DNA of 49,034 bases from Comamonadaceae bacterium (GTDB taxonomy: Bacteria > Pseudomonadota > Gammaproteobacteria > Burkholderiales > Burkholderiaceae_C), in NCBI GenBank assembly GCA_027486255.1, contig JAIXPL010000017.1, positions 1 to 49,034 of the forward strand, read 5' to 3'. Below the pieces are notes generated by a model. It did not search any database and had not been told where the DNA came from. It worked only from the letters and a program-made list of their open reading frames with translations. Of this stretch, positions 15,111 to 25,127 are shown one piece after another (position 1 is the stretch's first letter; each line of letters begins with the position of its first letter). A program made the position numbers and the translations under genes.

Positions 15111-15940
15111 GGTGTGGGTAAGGGCTGGACAGGCTCGGGCCCGGCCAGCGTGAAGAAAAAGGTGGCGCCCTGTCCCGGCGAAGCCTGCGCATACACCTGG
15201 CCGCCGTGACGGGCGACGATGCGCCGCACCGTGGCCAGGCCAATGCCCGTGCCGGCAAACTCCGAGGTGCTGTGCAGACGTTCAAAGGGCTGGAACAGGC
15301 GATGGGCCTGCGCCATGTCGAAGCCGGCGCCGTGGTCGCGCACGTAGAACGCGCCGCCCTGTGCCATCGGCTGACGGCCCAGCTCGATGTGCACCTGCGC
15401 GCAGCGGTCACTGAACTTCCAGGCATTGCCCAGGAGGTTCTCGAGCAGCTGCCGCAGCAAGACGCGGTCACCCCAGGCGCTCAGGCCCGGCTGCACCTCC
15501 AGGCGGTGGGCGCGCTGGGGGGCGCGGGCCCCCAGCCCGTCGAGCACCTCCAGCGCCAGGGCGCTGAGGTTCACGGACTCGCCGTGCAGGGTGGTGCTCG
15601 AGGCCCGCGAGAGCATGAGCAAGGCGCTGATCAACTCGCCCATGTGCTGCAGGCCGGTGCGCAGCCGGCTGGCGTACTGCTCGGCGCTGCGTGCTTCGTC
15701 CTGCGGCAGCGGCGCCAGGGTCTCCTGCAGCAGCTTGCAAAAAGTGTCGGCGGCGCTCAAGGGCGTGCGCAGCTCGTGCGCGACCGCGTGAACAAAGGCC
15801 TCCAGCTCGGACTGGGTCTGCTCCAACTCCTGCACGCGCTGTTGCAGCCAGGCCAGCTGCCGCTGCAGCTCGGCGGTGTCGGTGGCCTCGCCGCCCGCCG
15901 GGGGCGGGCTGGTCAACACGGAGGCGGGGGACAGACTCAT
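15107..15940 (-). CDS. soluble sensor histidine kinase without receiver partner
   Basis: The 277-residue protein has an N-terminal coiled coil (about residues 20-50), a dimerisation/phosphoacceptor helix with the H-box His in VAHELRTPLSAAD, and an HATPase domain with the N-box (ENLLGNAWKF), DHGAGFD and GTGIGLATVRR. No transmembrane or PAS domain is visible, so it is cytoplasmic and may sense through another protein or directly. It resembles the kinase end of phytochrome-like enzymes. The gene downstream is a TetR regulator, not a response regulator. The ATG at 15940 is chosen because further upstream the frame runs through the divergent exporter gene. Confidence 0.85.
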   Translation of the reverse strand: MSLSPASVLTSPPPAGGEATDTAELQRQLAWLQQRVQELEQTQSELEAFVHAVAHELRTPLSAADTFCKLLQETLAPLPQDEARSAEQYASRLRTGLQHMGELISALLMLSRASSTTLHGESVNLSALALEVLDGLGARAPQRAHRLEVQPGLSAWGDRVLLRQLLENLLGNAWKFSDRCAQVHIELGRQPMAQGGAFYVRDHGAGFDMAQAHRLFQPFERLHSTSEFAGTGIGLATVRRIVARHGGQVYAQASPGQGATFFFTLAGPEPVQPLPTP

Positions 15941-16048
15941 GCTGGCATTTTGACCGTCCTGCTCCGACCCATGGGCTGGCTCGGGTTTGCGCAGGTCTGG
16001 ATGCGCCAGGCCGCTCTTGGCTGCCGTGGCCGGCGCTACCATCGCCGC

Positions 16049-16972
16049 ATGGCCGCCGCCCCCGCCCTGCCCGTGCGCAAGAACCACCTGGACCTGCTGG
16101 CCGTGGGCCTGCTGCTCATGTGCTGCCTGTTCTGGGGCGGGCAGCAGGTGCTGATCAAGGCCACGCTGCCCGAGCTGCCGCCGGTGTTTCAGGCCTGGTT
16201 GCGCCTGGGCGGCGCCATGCTGCTGGTGGGACTGTGGTGCCAGTTCAAGGGCATTGCGCTGTTCTCGCGTGACGGCTCGCTGGCCGCAGGCCTGCTGGCC
16301 GGGGCGCTCTTTGCCGCCGAATTCGCCTGCATCTACGTGGGCCTTGAGCACACCGGGGCCTCGCGGCTGACGGTGTTTCTCTACACCGCGCCCTTCTGGG
16401 TGGCGCTGCTGCTGCCACTGAAGATCCGCGCCGAGCGCCTGCAGCCTGCGCAGTGGCTGGGTCTGGCCCTGGCCTTCTCGGCGGTGGCCTTTGCACTGCG
16501 CGAGGGCTTGGGGCAGGGCGCCACCTGGCAGGGCGACCTGCTGGGCCTGGCCGCCGGCATGTTCTGGGGCCTGACCACGGTGGTGATCCGCGGCTCGCGG
16601 CTGACGCTCATCCCGGCGGAAAAACTGCTCTTCTACCAACTGGCCGTGAGCAGCGCGGCGCTGCCGCTGCTCTCGCTGGCCCTGGGCGAGGCCTGGCACT
16701 GGCCGCCCTCGGCCTTTGCCTGGGGCTCGGTGTTGACGCAGGCCAGCGTGGGGGGCTTCCTGAGTTTTCTGGTGTGGATGTGGATGCTGGGCCGCTACCC
16801 GGCCACGCGCATGTCCACCTTTGTGTGCTTCACGCCGCTGTTCTCGCTGCTGTTCGGCGCGCTCTGGCTGGGCGAAACCGTCACCTCAGGCGTGCTGGCG
16901 GCGATTGCCGCCGTGGCCGCCGGCCTGGTGCTGATGAACCGCAAGCCCGCCTCCGCCCCCCCTTCCACCTGA
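16049..16972 (+). CDS. EamA/DMT-family transporter
   Basis: The 307-residue protein has ten predicted transmembrane segments in two EamA repeats, the second starting near LLGLAAGMFWGLTTVVIRGS. Drug/metabolite transporters of this group usually export amino acids, nucleosides or other small metabolites. Typical features are the TGASRLTVFLYTAPFWVALL helix of repeat one and FTPLFSLLFGALWLGE in repeat two. It is divergent from the histidine kinase gene (108-bp gap) and is followed 15 bp later by a hypothetical gene on the same strand. Substrate unknown. Confidence 0.87.
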   Translation: MAAAPALPVRKNHLDLLAVGLLLMCCLFWGGQQVLIKATLPELPPVFQAWLRLGGAMLLVGLWCQFKGIALFSRDGSLAAGLLAGALFAAEFACIYVGLEHTGASRLTVFLYTAPFWVALLLPLKIRAERLQPAQWLGLALAFSAVAFALREGLGQGATWQGDLLGLAAGMFWGLTTVVIRGSRLTLIPAEKLLFYQLAVSSAALPLLSLALGEAWHWPPSAFAWGSVLTQASVGGFLSFLVWMWMLGRYPATRMSTFVCFTPLFSLLFGALWLGETVTSGVLAAIAAVAAGLVLMNRKPASAPPST

Positions 16973-16987
16973 ACCCTTTGTGCCTTC

Positions 16988-17600
16988 ATGGACATCCTCA
17001 TCGTCTGCTTGGTCGCGGCCGTCGCCGCCTGGTCCTTCAAATCGAGAGGCGACCGCGCCCGCATCACCCTGCTGGCCACGCACCTGCGCCCCTTCGACAT
17101 TGAAAAGCTGATGGAGACGCTCAGCGAGGGTTATATGCGCGCCCTCGGCGAGCAGGACCCCCAGCGCCAACAGGCCATCTGGACCCTGCTGGCGCCCTCG
17201 GAGCAGAAGATGGCCGAGCAGCTGGGCCAGCTCGCGCAGGACTTTGCCCGGCTCGACGAGGCGCAGACCCGCGTGATGCGCCCGGACTGGCCGGTGTCGG
17301 CCCTGCTGCAGCTGCTGGGCCGCGCCTTTCCGGCCTGGCCCAAGCGCCACAGCGTCGACATGCGGGCCCTGCTGACACTGCATGCCCAGGCCCTGGCCCG
17401 TGCGGTGCAGGCCACGGGCGGCGCGCCCTCGACCCGGGCCTTCACCCTGCTGGCCGAGCTGATGCTGATGCAGCACAGCTGCCACTGGTTCTGCAAGTCG
17501 CGCCACGTGGCCTCGGCCCGCCTGATCTTGCGCCACCAGACCCCCTACGACAAAGTGCTGGCCTCGGTGGCGCCTGAGACACGGCGCGCCTACCAGGCGC

Positions 17601-17614
<14 letters not shown>
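16988..17614 (+). CDS. hypothetical protein with N-terminal membrane anchor
   Basis: The 208-residue protein begins with a short hydrophobic segment ([15 protein letters not shown]), which could be an uncleaved anchor, followed by a helical soluble domain with several conserved-looking Trp, His and Cys residues ([16 protein letters not shown]). It starts 15 bp after the exporter gene and is probably co-transcribed. Its last 14 bases overlap the convergent ABC ATPase gene. I do not recognise the family. Confidence 0.72.
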
Positions 17615-18311
<697 letters not shown>

Positions 18312-18318
18312 GCCGTGC

Positions 18319-19572
18319 TCATGCGCGGATGGCCTGCACCGGGTCCATGCGGGCGGCGCTTCGGGCCGGAATGAGTGCCGCCAGAACACCCACCAGGGTG
18401 GCCAGGCCGCTGGCCATGAGCACCAGCGAGGGCTCCACATAGGCGGCATACAGCGGGCTGCCGTCGGGGCTCTTGAAGATGTGCGAGAACACCACCAAGA
18501 GCGCATAGGCCAGCACAGCACCGAGCACCGAGCCGAGCACGCCGACCAGCCCGCCCTGCAAGAGAAACACCGCCATGATGCCGCGACGCCCGGCACCCAT
18601 GGCGCGCAGGATGCCGATCTCGCGCTGCTTTTGCACCACGCTGACCACCAACACGCTGGAGATGCCCAGCGCCACGATGAGCACCACAAAGCTGCGGATC
18701 AGGTTGTTAGACACCGTCTGGTTCGACAGCGCGTTCAAGAGGCCCGAATTGGTCTGCATCCAGCTGTCGACGGTCAGGCCCGTCTGCGCGCGCAACTGGT
18801 CGGCCACACGGTTGGCGCCAAACAGGTCGGCCACCGTCAGCTCGATGCTGGAGACGCCCCCGGGCATGTCCAAGAGGGTCTGGCCCAGGCGCAGGGTGGT
18901 AAAGACCCAGCGCCGGTTGAGCTCGCGGTTGCCCATGTCAAAGAGCCCGCTGACCAGCAGGGTCTCGCTGCGGCCCGAGGGGGTGGCCAGGCGCAGCTTG
19001 TCGCCCACCTGCAGGCCCAGGTCGGCAGCCAGGTCCTTGCCCAGCAAGGTGTTGCTGCCCGAGAGCTCAAAGCGGCCTTGCAGCATGTAGCTGTCCATGC
19101 GCACCACGCGGCGAAATTCATCGGGCTGCACGCCCATGAGCGCCACGCTTTTGCTGGTGGCTCCGCGCAGCGCAAAGGCCGGGCCGCTGACCACCGGCGA
19201 GACCGCCAGCACGCCCGGGGTGGCGGCGGCCAGCTGCGCCACGCGCTCCCACTGGTCCACGGAGCGCAGGCGCTGCGTGCGCGGCTGCACCTGCGCGGCG
19301 ATAACTTCACCCTGGCTGGGCGCACGCAGGGGCAGCTCCTCGGGTGGGCGGATCACCACATGCGCCTGCGAACCCATCACGCGGTCGACGATGGTGGCCT
19401 GCAACTGGTTGATGAGTTGCGTGAGAAAGATGATGACGGCCACCCCGCCAGTCACGCCCGCCAGGATCAGCGTGCTTTGCATGCGGCCTTCGCGCAAAAA
19501 ACGCAGCGCCAACAGCCACTCGAAGGGCAGCCAGCGGGCCCAGGCAGACAGAGGTGGGCGCAGCTTGGCCAT
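18319..19572 (-). CDS. ABC exporter permease, FtsX/MacB-like (LolC/DevC group)
   Basis: The 417-residue protein has one N-terminal transmembrane helix, a large periplasmic MacB-type domain (about residues 60-270), and three C-terminal helices including the FtsX-family segment [24 protein letters not shown]. It could be annotated LolC/LolE, but the presence of a membrane-fusion protein immediately upstream and only one permease gene argues for a DevBCA- or MacAB-like exporter instead. The substrate is unknown. It starts five bases after the adaptor stop. Confidence 0.87.
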   Translation of the reverse strand: MAKLRPPLSAWARWLPFEWLLALRFLREGRMQSTLILAGVTGGVAVIIFLTQLINQLQATIVDRVMGSQAHVVIRPPEELPLRAPSQGEVIAAQVQPRTQRLRSVDQWERVAQLAAATPGVLAVSPVVSGPAFALRGATSKSVALMGVQPDEFRRVVRMDSYMLQGRFELSGSNTLLGKDLAADLGLQVGDKLRLATPSGRSETLLVSGLFDMGNRELNRRWVFTTLRLGQTLLDMPGGVSSIELTVADLFGANRVADQLRAQTGLTVDSWMQTNSGLLNALSNQTVSNNLIRSFVVLIVALGISSVLVVSVVQKQREIGILRAMGAGRRGIMAVFLLQGGLVGVLGSVLGAVLAYALLVVFSHIFKSPDGSPLYAAYVEPSLVLMASGLATLVGVLAALIPARSAARMDPVQAIRA

Positions 19573-19577
19573 GGTCT

Positions 19578-20861
19578 TCAGCGCAGGTAAGACGGCAGCT
19601 CGAAGCCGCGGCGCTCGGCGCGCGCAGGCGCGGCACGCACGCGGTCGCCAGGCAGGGCTTTTTCAGTCTGCGGGATGACGAGCACGCCGGGGGCCAGGCC
19701 CTGCGTCACCTCCACCGCGCCCACGCCGCGCAGGCCCAGGCGCACCGACACGCGGCGGGCCTGTCCTTGCTCGAGGGTCAGCACCCAGGGCTGGGCACGG
19801 TCGATGTCGCGCACCGCCTCCGAGGGCAGCACCAGGGCGCGCTCACGGCGGCCGCCAAAGAGCTCCACCGACACCGTCATGTCGGCCTTCAGAAAAGCCG
19901 GCGGCTCCATCAGCGCCAGGCGCACGGCCACCGAGCCGCGCTCGGCATCCACGGCCGGCGCCACATAGCTCAGGCGCGCCTCGAAGGGCTGGCCGGGAAA
20001 AGCGTCGGCCACGGCGCGCGCAGACATGCCCAGCTGCAGCAGGGGCAGGTGGCGCTCATCGATGCTGGTGTCGATGCGCAGCGGCCCGGCCTCGGCCAGG
20101 GCCAGCAACTCGCGCCCGGGCTGGGCCATGAGGCCCGGCTCGACATCGCGGCGCAGCACCACGGCGTCGACCGGGGCGCGCAGCACAAGGCGGGCCAACC
20201 GTGCCTGAGCCATGCGCATGTTCGCCTCGGCCTGGGCCGTGCGTGCCGCGGCCAGTTGCGGCTCCACGCCGCGCGGCTGGTTGGCCAGCGCCTGCACCTG
20301 GGCCGAGGCCAGGGCGCTCTGGGCGGTGTCCAGCGCACGCCGGGCTTCGTCAAGCCGCTGCGGCGCAAAAAACCCCTGGGCCACCAACTGGCGGATGCGC
20401 TCGTGGTCCCGCTGGGCCACCAGCAGCGCCGCCTGGGCCTGCACCTGGGTCTGCTCGCTCACGAGGGCCACCACGCTGGACTGCTGCAGCGCACGGCTGC
20501 GGGCTTCGGCCAGCGCGGCCTGGGCCTGCGCAAGGGCGGCACGCGGCTCGGCATCCGAGAGGCGCACCAGCACCTGGCCCGCGCCCACGGCTTGGCCTTC
20601 GCGCACGCTCACCTCGCTCACAGTGGCGGCCACTTCGGTGCTGATTGAAATGCGCGCCGGTGCGTTCACGCGGCCCGTGGCCACCACGGACTGCACGATG
20701 TCCTGCCGCTGGGCCGCCACCACCTGCACCTCGGCGCCGCGCCGCACCGACCAGGCCCAGGCCGCCAGGCCCAAGAGCAAGAGCACCGCCGCGCCCACCA
20801 GCCAGGCCTGTCGAGGGTTCAGGCGCCGACGGTGAACCGGGGGTTGTTCCATGCCTGCCAT
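19578..20861 (-). CDS. HlyD-type periplasmic adaptor (membrane fusion protein)
   Basis: The 427-residue protein has a short cytoplasmic N terminus, a single transmembrane helix (about residues 19-37), a lipoyl/barrel-sandwich domain (AATVSEVSVREGQAVGAGQVL), a long alpha-hairpin region rich in Ala and Gln, and C-terminal beta-barrel domains. Such adaptors bridge an inner-membrane ABC transporter to an outer-membrane channel. It leads the minus-strand operon with the permease and ATPase. No outer-membrane factor gene is in the window, so a shared TolC is likely. An ATG three codons downstream (20852) is an equal start candidate; neither has a clear ribosome-binding site. Confidence 0.88.
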   Translation of the reverse strand: MAGMEQPPVHRRRLNPRQAWLVGAAVLLLLGLAAWAWSVRRGAEVQVVAAQRQDIVQSVVATGRVNAPARISISTEVAATVSEVSVREGQAVGAGQVLVRLSDAEPRAALAQAQAALAEARSRALQQSSVVALVSEQTQVQAQAALLVAQRDHERIRQLVAQGFFAPQRLDEARRALDTAQSALASAQVQALANQPRGVEPQLAAARTAQAEANMRMAQARLARLVLRAPVDAVVLRRDVEPGLMAQPGRELLALAEAGPLRIDTSIDERHLPLLQLGMSARAVADAFPGQPFEARLSYVAPAVDAERGSVAVRLALMEPPAFLKADMTVSVELFGGRRERALVLPSEAVRDIDRAQPWVLTLEQGQARRVSVRLGLRGVGAVEVTQGLAPGVLVIPQTEKALPGDRVRAAPARAERRGFELPSYLR

Positions 20862-21039
20862 GGCGGTCAGCGTAGCAGTGGGCCGCGCAGCAGCGGCAGC
20901 TCAACGGGCGGGGAATTTGCTCAAGCGCGGCAGCTGAGCAGGGCGCAAAGCGGGCAGGCGATGCGCGCTAGATGGGCCGCTAGAGGGACCGATAGATGGG
21001 CCCGTATAGTCGGGCGTTTTTATCCCCCACCGCACCACC

Positions 21040-21465
21040 ATGCCCATCTGGAAACAAGACCTGAGCGTTGAGCAGCTGCGCCGCATCGGCGAGAACACCG
21101 CCGTGAGCCACCTGGGCATCGAATTCCTGGAGGTGGGCGAGGACTGGCTGAGCGCGCGCGTGCCCGTCAACCGCCAGACCTGCCAGCCCTATGGCCTGCT
21201 GCACGGCGGCGTGTCGGTGGTGCTGGCAGAAACATTGGGCTCGTGCGGAGCGGCCTTCGCGGTGCCCGAAGGCACCAAGGTGGTGGGCCTGGACATCAAC
21301 GCCAACCACCTGCGCGGTGTAAGCGAGGGCTGGGTGACGGGGGTGGCCCGCGCCGTGCATGTGGGCCGCAGCACGCAGGTCTGGCAGATCGATCTGCGTG
21401 ACGATGCCGGCAAGCTCTGCTGCGTGGCGCGGCTGACGATGGCGGTGCTGCCGGCGAAGGACTGA
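21040..21465 (+). CDS. hotdog-fold acyl-CoA thioesterase (PaaI/MenI-like)
   Basis: The 141-residue protein has the hotdog signature LLHGGVSVVLAETLGS, where Glu in the central helix is the usual catalytic residue, and the strand VVGLDINANHLRGV typical of YbdB/EntH/MenI enzymes. These release free acids from aromatic or short acyl-CoA thioesters. It is transcribed alone, divergent from the exporter operon; the 178-bp gap before it contains no gene. A REP-like element follows its stop. The physiological substrate is not evident. Confidence 0.85.
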   Translation: MPIWKQDLSVEQLRRIGENTAVSHLGIEFLEVGEDWLSARVPVNRQTCQPYGLLHGGVSVVLAETLGSCGAAFAVPEGTKVVGLDINANHLRGVSEGWVTGVARAVHVGRSTQVWQIDLRDDAGKLCCVARLTMAVLPAKD

Positions 21466-21477
21466 GCGGAGGGGGGA

Positions 21478-21502
21478 ATCGCCCAGGGGACTGGGCTCCT
21501 AC
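21478..21502 (-). repeat. REP-like palindrome, single copy
   Basis: Minus-strand copy of the GTAGGAGCCCAG...CTGGGCGAT element found in the array at 14188-14431, lying between the convergent ends of the thioesterase and adenosyltransferase genes. It differs from the forward copies by at most one or two bases. Confidence 0.88.
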
Positions 21503-21524
21503 GACGTTTGCGCAGGCCGGGGGG

Positions 21525-22088
21525 TCAGGAGGCGTCTTGCGCGAGGCGCCGGCTCTTCCAGTACACGTCGTCGCCCCCGTTCATGCGGTTGAGCACGCGC
21601 GCGAGCACGAAGAGCAGGTCGCTCAGGCGGTTGAGGTACTGGCGCGGGGCCTCGCGCAGGGTTTCGGCCTGACCGAGGCAGACCACCGAGCGCTCGGCGC
21701 GGCGGGCCACGGTGCGGCACACATGCGACTGCGCGGCCGCGCGCGTGCCCGCCGGCAAGATGAATTCCTTCAGGCGCGGCAACTGAGCGTTGTAGCGCTC
21801 CAGGGCCTCGTCGAGCGCGAGCACGGCCTCGTCCTTGAGCAACTCAAAACCCGGGATGGAGAGTTCGCCGCCCAGATTAAAGAGCTGGTGCTGGACCTCC
21901 ACCAGCAGCTCGCGCACATCGCCCGGCATGTCTTCGCACAGCAGCAGGCCGATGTGGGAATTGAGCTCGTCCACATCGCCCAGCGCGTGGATGCGCAGGC
22001 TGTCCTTGGAGACGCGCGTGTTGTCACCCAGGCCCGTGGTGCCTTGGTCTCCGGTGCGGGTGGCGATCTGGGTGAGGCGGTTGGCCAT
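21525..22088 (-). CDS. pduO: PduO-type cob(I)alamin adenosyltransferase
   Basis: The 187-residue enzyme attaches the adenosyl group of ATP to cob(I)alamin. Family marks are the N-terminal RTGDQGTTGLGD ATP-binding loop, GDVDELNSHIG, and the C-terminal RTVARRAERSVV and YLNRLSDLLFVLAR helices, as in human MMAB and bacterial PduO. Length matches. No B12-dependent mutase or cobalamin synthesis gene is adjacent, so it probably serves an enzyme encoded elsewhere. It is divergent from the flavoprotein dehydrogenase gene, with a 111-bp gap. Confidence 0.93.
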   Translation of the reverse strand: MANRLTQIATRTGDQGTTGLGDNTRVSKDSLRIHALGDVDELNSHIGLLLCEDMPGDVRELLVEVQHQLFNLGGELSIPGFELLKDEAVLALDEALERYNAQLPRLKEFILPAGTRAAAQSHVCRTVARRAERSVVCLGQAETLREAPRQYLNRLSDLLFVLARVLNRMNGGDDVYWKSRRLAQDAS

Positions 22089-22199
22089 GGCGGGTCGGCG
22101 TCAATCGGTGGGGCGAGGAAGGGATTCAGTGTAGCGGTGCAGGGCCTGCGGCCCGGCCGGACGTACACTGCGCCGGCCTGCCCGACCCGAGGACCTGCC

Positions 22200-23621
22200 A
22201 TGAACGCTCCCCTGCCCGGCCACCTGCTGCCTGAGATCCGACTGCGCGAGACGCCGCCCGCCCTGATCGATGCACTCAAAGCGCATTTCGGCGAGCGCTG
22301 CTCCACGGCCCTGGCGGTGCGCGAGCAGCACGGCCGCGACGAATCCTCCTTCAGCGTGCCGCCGCCGGCGGCGGTGGTGTTTGCAGAGAGCACGGCTGAC
22401 GTGAGCGAGGCCGTGCGCCTGTGCGGCGCGCACGAGGTGCCGGTGATTCCCTTCGGCGTGGGCAGCTCGCTCGAAGGCCACCTGCTGGCCGTGGAAGGCG
22501 GCATCAGCATCGACCTCTCGCGCATGAACAAGGTGCTGTCGGTGGACGCCGACGACCTGCTGGTGACGCTGCAGCCGGGCGTCACGCGCAAGCAGCTCAA
22601 CGAAGAGATCAAGCACACGGGCCTGTTCTTTCCGATCGACCCCGGCGCCGACGCCACCTTGGGCGGCATGTGCGCCACGCGAGCCAGCGGCACGAATGCG
22701 GTGCGCTACGGCACCATGCGCGAGAACGTGCTGGCCCTGGAGGTGGTGACCGCCTCGGGCGAGGTGATCCGCACCGGCACCCAGGCGCGCAAATCTTCGG
22801 CCGGCTACGACCTCACGCGCCTGATGGTGGGCAGCGAAGGCACGCTGGGCCTCATCACTGAAGTGACGCTGCGCCTGTACCCGCTGCCCGAGGCGATTTC
22901 GGCGGCGATCTGCTTTTTCCCCAGCATCGAAGCGGCGGTGCGCACCACCATCCAGATCATCCAGCTGGGCATCCCGATTGCGCGGGTGGAGCTGATCGAC
23001 GGCAACACCATGCGCATGGTCAACCAGCACGCCAAGCTGGGCCTGCGCGAGGAGCCCCTCTTGCTCATGGAGTTCCACGGCTCGCCCGCCAGTGTGAAGG
23101 AGCAAGCCGAGACGGTGCAGGAGATCGCCGCCGGCGAGGGGGGCCAGGCCTTTGAATGGGCCAGCACGCCCGAAGAGCGCACGCGCCTCTGGACGGCGCG
23201 GCACAACGCCTACTTTGCGGCCGTGCAGTCGCGCCCCGGCTGCCGCGCCATTGCCACCGACACCTGTGTGCCGATCTCGCGCCTGGCCGATGCGCTGCTC
23301 GAATCGGTGGAGGAGGTGGAGGCCAGCGGCCTGCCCTACTTCCTGGTGGGCCATGTGGGCGACGGCAATTTTCACTTCGGCTACCTGATCGACCCGGACA
23401 GCAGCGAGGAGCGCCGCACAGCCGAAGAGCTGAACGAAAAGCTGGTGCAACGCGCCCTGCGCCTGGGCGGCACCTGCACCGGCGAGCACGGCATCGGCCT
23501 GCACAAGATGGGCTTTCTGGTGGACGAGGCCGGTGCCGGCGCAGTGCAGATGATGCGCACCATCAAGCAAGCGCTGGACCCCAAGAACATCCTGAACCCC
23601 GGCAAGATCTTCTCGCTGTGA
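22200..23621 (+). CDS. FAD-linked D-lactate/glycolate dehydrogenase-like oxidase
   Basis: The 473-residue protein has a PCMH-type FAD domain (about residues 50-230, including PFGVGSSLEGH and DPGADATLGGMCATRASGTNAVRYG) and a C-terminal FAD-oxidase domain with the metal and substrate residues HVGDGNFHF and GTCTGEHGIGL. It ends in the family tail DPKNILNPGKIF. The closest groups are mitochondrial-type D-lactate dehydrogenase (cytochrome) and GlcD; the single-subunit form without GlcE/GlcF nearby favours D-lactate dehydrogenase. GAGGA lies eight bases before the ATG. The long upstream frame to 21537 is antisense to pduO and is not used. Confidence 0.9.
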   Translation: MNAPLPGHLLPEIRLRETPPALIDALKAHFGERCSTALAVREQHGRDESSFSVPPPAAVVFAESTADVSEAVRLCGAHEVPVIPFGVGSSLEGHLLAVEGGISIDLSRMNKVLSVDADDLLVTLQPGVTRKQLNEEIKHTGLFFPIDPGADATLGGMCATRASGTNAVRYGTMRENVLALEVVTASGEVIRTGTQARKSSAGYDLTRLMVGSEGTLGLITEVTLRLYPLPEAISAAICFFPSIEAAVRTTIQIIQLGIPIARVELIDGNTMRMVNQHAKLGLREEPLLLMEFHGSPASVKEQAETVQEIAAGEGGQAFEWASTPEERTRLWTARHNAYFAAVQSRPGCRAIATDTCVPISRLADALLESVEEVEASGLPYFLVGHVGDGNFHFGYLIDPDSSEERRTAEELNEKLVQRALRLGGTCTGEHGIGLHKMGFLVDEAGAGAVQMMRTIKQALDPKNILNPGKIFSL

Positions 23622-24097
23622 GGCGCACAGCCCTCTGGGAAGCCTGGAGCGCCTGGCGCTACCTGGCCCTGGCCGTGGCGGTGGCCCTGCTGGTCAACGG
23701 TCTGATCTTTGTGTTCGACCTGCGCGGCGGCGGCCAGGCGCAGCGCAACCGCGCCGACTTTCCCCTGCTGCCCCCGCCCTGGGTGATCGGCAGCGTCTGG
23801 ACCGTGCTGCTGGCCGTGATGGCGCTGGTGCAGTCGCAGCTGGTGCGGCGCACGCAACAAGCGAGCGTGCTCTGGCTGGTGCCCCTGCTGTTTCTGAACT
23901 GCCTGCTCTACCCGGCCTACACCGGCGGCTTTACCAGCGAGCTGCGCGGGCTCATCGGCAACCTGTTCACGCTGGCGCTCTCGGCCTATGTGGCCGGGCG
24001 CGTGCAGTCCATCTGGCGGCCGGGGGCATTGCTCATCGGTCTGGTGGTGGCCTGGAGCGGCTTTGCCACCTTCGCCACTTTTCGGCTGCCGGTCTGA
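23618..24097 (+). CDS. tspO: TspO/MBR-family membrane protein
   Basis: The 159-residue protein has five hydrophobic segments and the TspO-type FPLLPPPWVIGSVWT motif after the first helix. TspO proteins bind tetrapyrroles and cholesterol-like ligands and affect porphyrin and stress responses. The GTG at 23618 overlaps the stop of the dehydrogenase gene (GTGA), so the two are translationally coupled. The tetrapyrrole link to the nearby cobalamin adenosyltransferase may be coincidence. Tryptophans are spread through the helices as in the family, although the sequence is divergent. Confidence 0.78.
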   Translation: MRRTALWEAWSAWRYLALAVAVALLVNGLIFVFDLRGGGQAQRNRADFPLLPPPWVIGSVWTVLLAVMALVQSQLVRRTQQASVLWLVPLLFLNCLLYPAYTGGFTSELRGLIGNLFTLALSAYVAGRVQSIWRPGALLIGLVVAWSGFATFATFRLPV

Positions 24098-24121
24098 GAG
24101 GCTGACCCGCGGCGGGGTCTG

Positions 24122-24145
24122 ATCGCCCAGGGGCTGGGCTCCTAC
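24122..24145 (-). repeat. REP-like palindrome, single copy with one-base deletion
   Basis: Another minus-strand copy of the GTAGGAGCCCAG...CTGGGCGAT family, one base shorter in the loop (AGCCCAGCCCCTGGGC). It lies between the convergent ends of tspO and parB. Confidence 0.85.
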
Positions 24146-24165
24146 ACAAGCCCGGAGCCTGGGGT

Positions 24166-25104
24166 TCAGGTGGTGGTGCTGCCAGCGCGCAGGCGCTCGA
24201 TGAGGCCGTTGAGCTCCTCGAGCGAGCCAAACGAAATGGCCACTTCGCCCACGTCGTCGCGCCTGCCGTGCCGCTTGACCTGCTTCTTGATGCGCACCTC
24301 AACCTCGGCCGTGAGCAGGTCAGACAGTTCTTCTTCCACGCGGCGCACGTCGCGCGACTTTTCCTTGGTGACCTTGGGCGGCTGCAGGGAGAACTCGGCG
24401 CCCAGCTTCTTGACCAGGCTCTCGGCCTCGCGCACCGAGAGCTTTCGGGCGCTGATCTGGTTGGCCGCCGTGATCTGCGTGGCGCGGTCCAGCGACAGCA
24501 GGGCACGCGCATGGCCCATGTCAATGTCGCCGGCCATCAGCATCACCTGCACCGGCTCGGCCAAATTCAAGAGGCGCAGCAGGTTGGAGGCGGCGCTGCG
24601 CGAGCGGCCCACGGCCTGGGCGGCGGCCTCGTGCGTGAGACCGAACTCTTTAACCAGGCGCTGCAGGCCCTGGGCTTCTTCGAGCGGGTTGAGGTCTTCG
24701 CGCTGGATGTTCTCAATGAGCGCCATGGCTGCGGCAGACTCATCGGGCACATCGCGCACCAGCACCGGCACGCTCTCCAGGCCCGCGAGCTTGGAGGCGC
24801 GAAAGCGCCGCTCACCGGCAATGATTTCGTACTTGCCGGCGTTCTCCCCACTGTGGAGCTTGCGCACCAAGATGGGCGACATGATGCCCTGCACCTTGAT
24901 GGACTCGGCCAGCTCATAGAGCGCGCCCTCGTCCATGCGCGTGCGCGGCTGGTACTGGCCGGCCACCATGTCGGTGAGCCGCAGCGAGGCGGGCTGGCCG
25001 GGGCTGGCACCGGGCGGCAGTTCGGCGCTGGGCGTGTCGCTGACGGCGGGGCCCAACAGGGCGCTCAGGCCGCGTCCGAGGCCTTTGGGTTTCTTGGTGA
25101 CCAT
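24166..25104 (-). CDS. parB: chromosome-partitioning protein ParB
   Basis: The 312-residue protein starts KKPKGLGRGLSALLG, the ParA-interacting tail, and has the CTPase core with IIAGERRFRASKLAG and ALIENIQREDLNPLEEA, a helix-turn-helix (THEAAAQAVGRSRSAASNLLRLL) that reads parS, and a C-terminal dimerisation domain. It spreads from parS by CTP-dependent sliding. Three matching parS sites occur within 5.3 kb. The start at 25104 gives the family N terminus; the longer frame to 25275 covers the hydrolase gene. It is last in the minus-strand mnmG-parB run. Confidence 0.97.
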   Translation of the reverse strand: MVTKKPKGLGRGLSALLGPAVSDTPSAELPPGASPGQPASLRLTDMVAGQYQPRTRMDEGALYELAESIKVQGIMSPILVRKLHSGENAGKYEIIAGERRFRASKLAGLESVPVLVRDVPDESAAAMALIENIQREDLNPLEEAQGLQRLVKEFGLTHEAAAQAVGRSRSAASNLLRLLNLAEPVQVMLMAGDIDMGHARALLSLDRATQITAANQISARKLSVREAESLVKKLGAEFSLQPPKVTKEKSRDVRRVEEELSDLLTAEVEVRIKKQVKRHGRRDDVGEVAISFGSLEELNGLIERLRAGSTTT

Positions 25105-25127
25105 GGTGGGTTTTTCTTCCAGATGAA

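Noticed and set aside
15941-16699. Upstream extension of the histidine kinase frame
   Set aside because: It is antisense to the EamA transporter gene and has Gln/His-rich shadow composition.
22089-22199. Search for a cobalamin riboswitch before pduO
   Set aside because: The 111-bp gap is too short and no B12-box-like conserved sequence was recognised.
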